A stretch of DNA of 64,000 bases from Dromiciops gliroides (taxonomy: Eukaryota; Chordata; Mammalia; Microbiotheria; Microbiotheriidae), in the NCBI RefSeq assembly GCF_019393635.1, contig NC_057866.1:11604223-11668222 (forward strand), read 5' to 3'. The position numbers and the translations under genes are program-made. The notes under the pieces were generated by a model. It saw nothing but the letters and a program-made list of their open reading frames with translations, was not told the origin of the DNA and did not search any database. This document shows positions 57,690 to 64,000 of this stretch, piece after piece (the first letter of the stretch is position 1; the number at the start of each line of letters is the position of its first letter).

Positions 57690-57950
57690 AATGAGTTGCA
57701 AAGTGGGTAGAGAGCAAGACCTGGAATCAGTAAGCTCTGATTTCAAATACAGGCTCAAATACTGTTTGTTTGACTCGGGGCAAGTCACTTATCCTCAGTC
57801 TGCCTCAGTTTCCTTCTCTATAAAATGGGGTAATAATAGCACCTATCTCAAAGTGTTGTTATGAGGGGCAAATGGGAAAATAGCTGTCAAATGCTCTGTG
57901 AACCTTAAGACTCATATGAATGCTAGGTACCATTATCACCTTTATTGCTC
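57690..57950 (+). repeat. MIR relic
   Basis: GAGCAAGACCTGGAATCAGT, GGCAAGTCACTTATCCTCAG, CAGTTTCCTTCTCTATAAAA, TCAAATGCTCTGTGAACC. Confidence 0.8.
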
Positions 57951-58178
57951 TACCACTTTGGATAGATCCTTCAAGGAAGACTTGTGGATTGATTTGGATA
58001 AACAAGTACACAAGATGAGAAAGAAGGTGACTGTGGGTTTGAATCTTCACCAGTGGAAGGAGAATGCATGTCCCTGAGGTCTTGAATCCATGGAAGCATA
58101 ATGATAATTGTCGGATGCCTTGAGATAGATCTCCAATATCACGTAAGAAAGTGTTGGGGGCTCTTCTTGGCCTGTGAT

Positions 58179-58334
58179 TTAAAAAATCCGAAATAGGACT
58201 AGGATGAGTGCCCCGAGGAGGGGAGCCAGGATGCTCAAGGTCATCGTGTTCTTGTCACTTGAAGGAACTGAGGGTGTTTCATTTGGAGAAGAGAAGCCTT
58301 GGGGAGGGGGGACACGAGCGCTGCCTTCAGGGAC
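58179..58334 (-). other. Possible terminal exon: Pro/Ser-rich stalk and C-terminal hydrophobic anchor
   Basis: After an acceptor GTGTCAGCTGTGCAG, 51 codons run from VPEGSARVPPPQGFSSPNET through PSVPSSDKNT to a hydrophobic end, MTLSILAPLLGALILVLFRI F, then TAA. The layout is a short stalk with one N-glycosylation site (NET) and a C-terminal hydrophobic segment with almost no tail. It fits the last exon of a GPI-anchored or single-pass surface protein. No upstream exon recognised to 64 kb, and no family match known to me. On the same strand as SLC22A, about 6.5 kb upstream of it. Confidence 0.35.
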
Positions 58335-58629
58335 CTGCACAGCTGACACATGGAAGAGAGCAAACATTTGCTCCACATGGCCTCAGAAGCAGAACTGGGA
58401 GTTATTGGTGGAAGTTACAAAGAGGCAGATTGAAGCTTGATGTAAAGAACAATCTCAATAGTTAGATCTGTTTGAAGGTAGAATGAACTGTGCCAAGAGA
58501 TACTGGATTGCCTCTTACTAGAGGTTTGTAGCAGAAGCTGGATAAGAGTTGGGAGGTGATGTTGATGCAATACTGCTCAGTGAATTCCTTAAATCCAGCT
58601 TAAATAAGATAACCTTTGAAGGCTTTTCA

Positions 58630-58890
58630 AACTCTTTGTTGTTGTTGAGTTGTTTCAGTTGTGTCTGACTCTTCATCACCTCATTGGGTATTTTCTTGGC
58701 AAGTATTTGGAGTGGTTTGCCATTTCCTTCTCCAGATCATTTTACAGAAAAGGAAATGAAAAGAAATAGGGTTAAGTGACATGCTCAAGGTCACACAGCT
58801 ATTAAGTATCTGAGGTCAGATTTGAACTCAGAAAGATGAGACTTTCTGATTCCAGGGATGTCATGCTATCCACTGTGTCACCTAGCTCTA
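58630..58890 (-). mobile_element. Mar1-type long CORE-SINE
   Basis: GTTGTTGTTGAGTTGTTTCA, GTGTCTGACTCTTCATCACC, CATTTCCTTCTCCAGATCAT, then reversed core and head TATCCACTGTGTCACCTAGC. Confidence 0.82.
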
Positions 58891-59035
58891 AAATTGTACA
58901 ATTCTGTGCATCAGAGGGAGAGGATTGCAGCTCAGCTTGTCTTTTTCTACTTCCTAGTTACTTTGTCTACCTGAGGGATTCTTTTGGAGTTGCTTGTAGG
59001 CTTGAACATTCCTCATACATTTTAAGGAACCTACC

Positions 59036-59388
59036 ATGAAAAGGACATACAGAGGATTCTTCTACGCAGGACAGGAAAGTGGATCAAATCCAACATGGTA
59101 TAATGGGTTTGTGTTGTACCCAGCTCCTTCTCCATGGTGGATCTCAAAGCCTTTTGGGAGAACAGTCAAGAACAGAGTCAATCTGGAGGTTAAGGTATGG
59201 AAGAACAGGAGAAAGGAGAAGGAAGGATTGGGTCAGGAAGAGGTTTTAGGCAGGGACTGAGACTAAATGAAAGCTCGTTGGCTATGACCCCAAGGCCTCA
59301 TCAAGCCTTTCCTTACTTCAATGACAAGCTCTATAACATGCCCAGGGGAGCCATACCTGTGTCCATAGGACCAAAGGAGTACCACTGA
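59036..59388 (+). CDS. Candidate small gene, unidentified; two exon-like blocks
   Basis: Block 1 (59036-59194) opens with ATG in a fair start context (CCTACCATGA) and encodes MKRTYRGFFYAGQESGSNPT then WYNGFVLYPAPSPWWISKPF GRTVKNRV. Block 2 (59254-59388) encodes GLRLNESSLAMTPRPHQAFP then YFNDKLYNMPRGAIPVSIGP and ends in TGA. Between them, AAG/GTATGG and GGCAG would make a 59-bp intron in phase; otherwise a frameshift separates them. AATAAA lies at 59516-59521, a fitting distance past the stop. Rich in aromatic residues, Gly and Pro with short loops, a style seen in sperm and ciliary microtubule-associated small proteins, but I recognise no homologue. It may equally be a decayed retrocopy. Confidence 0.35.
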
Positions 59389-59682
59389 GAAGCCTCAGGC
59401 AGTGCAAGATCAGCAGAGACAGCAGGCTGTGCCCAGGTCGGTCACTACAGCATGAGGGGCACACCTTGACCCCATATATGACCTGTGGGTGCTCCTCCAT
59501 GGAACTACTGATGTAAATAAATGGAGCCCTCTGTGCACCATCAGTGCATTTTAAGAAAACATTAATGGAAATGCATCATAGGCACTGTTTGAATGAGATG
59601 GCTAAATGTTCTTCAGAACTTAGTCATTTCTAGCATACCTGCATCATAAAAGCTAACGAGCAACAGAGGAAAAAACTATTAT

Positions 59683-59831
59683 TTTTTTTTTTTTTTGGTG
59701 AGGCAATTGGGGGTAAGTGACTTGCCCAGGGTCACACAGCTAGGAAGTATCAAGTGTCTGAGGCCGGATTTGAACTCAGGTCCTCCTGAATCCAGGGTCG
59801 GTGCTTTATCCACTGTGCCACCTAGCTGCCC
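59683..59831 (-). mobile_element. WSINE1-like CORE-SINE
   Basis: Antisense copy. Repeats AAAACTATTA at 59673-59682 and 59832-59841. Confidence 0.93.
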
Positions 59832-59849
59832 CAAAACTATTAGTTTTAG

Positions 59850-60258
59850 CACTAGCCTGGAGACAGAAATCTGGGTTCAAATCTTGTCATTGATTCTTCC
59901 TGTGTGCCCCAAGCCGACTAGTCCCTTATTCTCCCTGTGCCTGGGTTTTCTTATTTGTAAAATGAGGGGGTTCAGCTAGAAAGCAGCTGAGGTCCCTTCC
60001 AGCTTCAACTCTATGATTGCATGGTCCCCAAATATGTCCTGATCACACACATTCCCTGTGTATGTGTGTGTGTGTGCCTCTCAATGCATATGGAGTAGAG
60101 CAGAAAGAGTGCTGACTCGGGAGTCAGAATATATGGGCTCATATCTCTCCTTTAATACTGCTGTGAACTTGTTCAAGTCACTAGCATACTCTATGAACCT
60201 CAGTTTCGTCATCTGTAAAAGAAGGGGGTTGGCCTAGGTGGCCTATAGAAGCCCTTAT
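59850..60258 (+). repeat. Two MIR relics
   Basis: About 59850-60030 (GAAATCTGGGTTCAAATC, TTCTTATTTGTAAAATGAGG) and 60090-60255 (GAGTGCTGACTCGGGAGTCA, CTCAGTTTCGTCATCTGTAA), with a short (GT)n at 60062-60075. Confidence 0.7.
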
Positions 60259-60262
60259 ATGG

Positions 60263-62591
60263 TGTTAAAGGTTAAAATTCTAGCTAAACTGTCTAAAATA
60301 TCTAATGAGTGGTCACCAATAAATTATAAGCTTTAGCAAGAGTTAGACTTTTAAGCATTTATTAAGGAGAATAAGAATTTGGTAAAGAGAGAGAGAAAGG
60401 CCTAGATTTCTATCTATTAAAGGGAGAGCACATTTTTAGCTCCCTTCTCCGCCCGCGTCCTCAGGAAAGAGAGCCCCAGAGCGAGCGCCAGTCTCTCCCT
60501 TCCTCCTCCCACTAGCCGCGTCACTTCCTGACGCCAAAGAAAAGACTCCTGGTCTTGCCCTCAAAGACCTTCACTTCATGGGTAGAACTCTTCTACAGTA
60601 AGTCTCCAGCAGGTGGCGTTATTCCAATCGTTACAGTTCCCCGCTTTGTTTCCTCAAGAAACGGTACGTTTCCTTGATGAAACAGTCAAAAATAACAGAA
60701 TATAATAACCTATGCTAACAATATGTTAATAACAATATAGAAAAGGGAGAGATGAAAGTTTTTGTCCAGAGGGGCGATTTTTTTGTCCTCATGAACCGAC
60801 GCTTTGACATTGGTCTTGCAAAGGGAGGGCCTCTGCAGAGAATACATATTTGGTTTTTTTTTTTTTTTTTTGCAGGCAATGGGGGTTAAGTGACTTGCCC
60901 AGGGTCACACAGCTAGTAAGTGTCAAGTGTCTGAGGCCGGATTTGAACTCAGGTACTCCTGAATTCAGGGCCGGTGCTTTAACCACTGTGCCATCTAGCT
61001 GCCCCCAGAGAATGCATATTACAGATGGTGTATATTATAACAGAAAAAGAAAAGAGAAAAAAACAAAACAAAACTGTTCATTTAAAGTCTCTGAAAGTCT
61101 TTTCTCAGATGTCCTCTAGGTGTAGTCGTGGAATGGAAGTCTTTTCAGGGGTTGATGTGTGGATGCTGGTAATCAGCCAGGAAATTTCCTACAAAATTGA
61201 TCTTAACACAACTTTAAAATAGCTTTGTCAATAATCAAATCAAACAATAAAAGTTCTCAAAAACATGTCTAAGGGAATTCATAATCTTAGTTGTTACACA
61301 TGAAACATATAATAAAACAAAAATTGAAACATTCTTTAAAATTATAATATTACTATAGTCCCCCTTATGGAGGGTAATTGAGAAGACAATTGCTGCAATA
61401 TTAATTATTAAAAATAATTTTTATCTTTGTTTCATCACTTTTTGCATCATCTGCCTAATTATCCTCATGCCATTATGAGAAATTTTAAAATCTAATATAA
61501 TTAGTAACAGATATCAAGGCCAAATTCAACACTGTTATTTTTCATGACACCTGAGATAATTATGGGGGTTACCATAAAAGAGCAGAGAAATGATGGGATA
61601 TGAGCATTCTCACACTTGAGCAATATATACTGCCCATGCAGTATGCCAGGCTTAAAATAGGTGGATGGAATACACGTCCATGCCACTGAACATATTGGAG
61701 GAAACTGAGTCAGACTTAATCAGATGCATGGGATTGAGATGTCCATGGCATCAGGCATATAGGAGGGAGCATAGAAGCCAGGTGTAGAAGTGAGATGGGT
61801 GGGATGAATACTTCCAGCCATCTGTACAATATTGTGGGGAAAAAGAGAATAAAATATTAAACCAAGAGAATCCAACCTCAACATTTGTCAAAAGCCGTTC
61901 CCTCGGCCATACCTTGACTTCATGCATGTCTCCCCTCATGTGACAGTTCAGTGTCTGCTCTTGCATGTATTCCTCTTGTGCTGATAACTCAGAATAAAGG
62001 CAATTAATGTCTTAAATGATAAGTTCCCATAATCCAAGTCTCATATGTATTTAAAATTGAGGATAATAAATGATTGCAAAAAATGTGAATATATCTTGAC
62101 TCAAAATATAATATATAATTATGCAACAATTTCAAATAATACCCTTTTTTTTACTTAGTATACAATTACTTTTGTGAAAAATCAGAACATATTTAAATAC
62201 AAGTTAAAGCACAACAGAATCTCAAAGAAAACTTTTTTTTTTGAAAAAAGAAAACTTACAAATGTTCCCCTCTTTTTATTTTTTTTGGAATATGCTTATC
62301 AAAAATAATACTTCTAGAATCAATTTACACTTGCCATGGCAACCAATTTGCCAGGGAAATGCTTTAAAGAGTTTGATCAAATAATCAGTTGAGAAAAAAT
62401 AACAAAAACAAACAACTCAGAATATGGGGGGCGAGAGTGAGCGCCAGTCTCTCCCTTCCTCCTCCCACTAGCCGCGTCACTTCCTAACGCCAAAGAAAAG
62501 ACTCCTGGTCTTGCCCTCAAAGACCTTCACTTCATGGGTGGAACTCTTCTACAGTAAGTCTCCAGCAGGTGGCGTTATTACAATCGTTACA
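60263..62591 (-). mobile_element. Endogenous retrovirus fossil with both outer ends and 4-bp target duplication
   Basis: Fossil in minus orientation. 3' LTR at 60263-60635 (TGTAACGATTGG ... CTTTAACA read on the minus strand), a purine tract beside it, interior 60636-62426, and a partial 5' LTR at 62427-62591 repeating the first part of the LTR. The host duplication ATGG sits at 60259-60262 and 62592-62595. The interior aligns with 34.7-35.8 kb in the LGALS12 intron. A SINE is nested at 60851-61005. Much shorter than a provirus and broken; the LTR halves are still very alike, so moderately old at most. Confidence 0.85.
60851..61005 (-). mobile_element. WSINE1-like CORE-SINE nested in a retrovirus fossil
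   Basis: Antisense copy, T18 tail. Repeats CAGAGAATACATATT / CAGAGAATGCATATT at 60836-60850 and 61006-61020. Confidence 0.95.
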
Positions 62592-62595
62592 ATGG

Positions 62596-63480
62596 GGACC
62601 TATTATTGTATGGACTTATGTTTCCTGCACATGTCCACTCTACATATTGATGCAGTGTAGTAAAACTGTTGAATGTGTTCCCTAGGTTTATGAGGGAAAT
62701 GTTCTACTGATACTTTTTCATTATGCTATTTCACTAAAATTTGCTTTGCTTTGGCTTTTGCTCATTGGCTGAACACAAAAAGCAATGATACCAGTGGGGG
62801 CTCATGAGCTATGGTTCTGAGAGGATGTAGCTTAACAGAGAGAACACCTTGCTTCTGTAGTATTTTCCCCTCATCCTTGCAGTAGGACAGAAGGCTGAGG
62901 CTTTAGCTTGGACAGAGGGCACTTTTCTTTCAGTTGCTGTGAGAATTTGGTCTCATTGTAATTCAAAGTGTAGGACCCAGGGATGGTCCTGTTTGGTACC
63001 CCATATATGAGTTAGGGAAATTCCCCTTGGAGCTACATATGGATGAGTGAGGAACCTGAGGCTTGAGAGATGAAGTGACTTGTCTATGATGACCCAACAA
63101 GGATGTGACTGAGGAAGATTTAAAGTCATGTCTCCTGACCAAAGAACCTAGTGTTCTCTCCACATTGTCTGCAGGAGCTGGCTTCTGTACCTCCCTTGTG
63201 TTCCCGTGATTTACTGGAGTACAGCTCATCAAACTCATTTCATACAAATTCCAGTAGGATTCTTTTTCTAAATTTGCCACGTGTGAGTTAGGTGATCCTT
63301 GGTAGTCAAGCCACAGTCAAGGCTGTTATGGGACCAAAAGGAGTCAGGGGGTAAGCATTTATTAAGCACCTAGTATGTGACAAGCACTGTGCTAAGTGCA
63401 TTACCTGTATAAGTTCATTTCATATTCATTATATAATTGTCTCATCAACCATTTTACATTGTCTAATGTAAAGAATTAAT
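62596..63480. other. Intergenic, old repeats only
   Basis: A reversed MIR-like piece lies at about 63045-63150 (GAAGTGACTTGTCTATGATG), then an L2/MIR-type tail at about 63345-63420 (AAGCATTTATTAAGCACCTA). No exon recognised. Confidence 0.5.
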
Positions 63481-63626
63481 TGTTATTTGAGGTTTTTATG
63501 CCTCAGCGCGCACTGGCCTGGGGCTCCACAAACCGCATGGTGCTCTACCCACTGGTTGTAGGTGTTGCCAGGGCTGGCACCTCACTCATCACCACTCGCG
63601 ACGCCTACATGGGCCTAGCAAAATTA

Positions 63627-64000
63627 TAATGATTGGAAGCCTAGTGAGGGCAGTCATGTGACTGTCAGAGTGGCCATCCCATTGGCTGGGGCTGTGTGGG
63701 GAGTTTCTAGGTTTGGGGGAGGAGAATTGGGCATTGTAGGTGGAGGCTGGAAAGCGACAGGCATTCTGCTGCGTATTTTCAGCTGATTTCTGGGCGGTGC
63801 TATTTTTTCAGGTATTATAATTTCCCTTTCCCCATTTTATTTCCTTTCCCTTGATCCTACTGATCCTGTTTGTGTTTTGTTTTTAAGTTCGTTCTTGTTA
63901 AAATAAATCTTGTTCTGTTTTGAGGGAGGCTGCCAGTCTCCTTTCTTGCCCCAATATTGCGGCGAGTCGCTTAGCTAGCACTCCCCAATTAAAAATTGGT
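63627..64000 (+). mobile_element. LTR at the right edge, element continues outside
   Basis: Fossil. TATAATGATTGGAAGCC resembles the starts of the 57.1 and 60.3-kb LTRs. A GTTAAAATAAATC poly(A) site lies at about 63898, followed by GAGGGAGGCTGCCAGTCTCC and a CCCCAAT-type U5 end near 63990. Cut by the window edge, so state unknown. Confidence 0.55.

Noticed and set aside
1-64000. CRISPR array, bacterial operon, phage or plasmid features
   Set aside because: No regularly spaced identical repeats with unique spacers, no dense bacterial-type coding. Content is typical mammalian intergenic and intronic DNA.

Overview
The window is 64 kb of vertebrate nuclear DNA and almost certainly comes from a marsupial. 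The best evidence is about 28 copies of a tRNA-derived CORE-SINE of the WSINE1/WALLSI type. Longer Mar1-type CORE-SINEs, marsupial-type L1 ends, and old MIR and L2 relics are also present. The species cannot be fixed from sequence alone; an Australian marsupial is my guess. There is no bacterial-style operon, CRISPR array or rRNA/tRNA gene.

Host genes are sparse, split into exons, and in an order that matches human 11q12.3 read in reverse (known synteny there: SLC22A cluster - PLAAT5 - LGALS12 - PLAAT4 - PLAAT2/3). On the + strand at 16.0-18.6 kb lie three exons of a divergent PLAAT/HRASLS-family lipid acyltransferase. At 25.1-26.4 kb (+) two exons in matching phase encode an unrecognised 101-residue coiled-coil protein. 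At 39.07-27.68 kb (-) nine coding exons join cleanly into a complete 315-residue galectin-12 (LGALS12). At 51.67-49.65 kb (-) are two exons of an SLC22A organic-anion transporter; the copy looks degraded, with a stop in the LPET motif and no exon 8 found between them. At 58.2 kb (-) and 59.0-59.4 kb (+) are two unidentified exon-like pieces.

The rest is layered mobile-element history. 0-16 kb holds L2, L1 and LTR relics plus an intronless NDUFB1 retrocopy with an intact 58-codon frame (3.7-3.9 kb, -). 19-24 kb has many SINEs, including three inserted one after another at one short target, and a 20-bp-unit minisatellite at 20.4-20.8 kb. The long first intron of LGALS12 (34.3-39.0 kb) contains an antisense retrovirus fossil. 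43-49 kb is mostly L1 and SINE. 52-64 kb holds L1 pieces, a solo LTR, a second retrovirus fossil with a 4-bp target duplication, and an LTR running off the right edge.

The recognised genes are not a pathway. PLAAT enzymes, galectin-12 (adipocyte lipolysis in other mammals) and SLC22A carriers are simply neighbours in this conserved block. Nothing in the window looks like a new molecular system. The most interesting items are the small coiled-coil gene, the shortened PLAAT enzyme, the intact NDUFB1 retrocopy and the unidentified exons near 58-59 kb.
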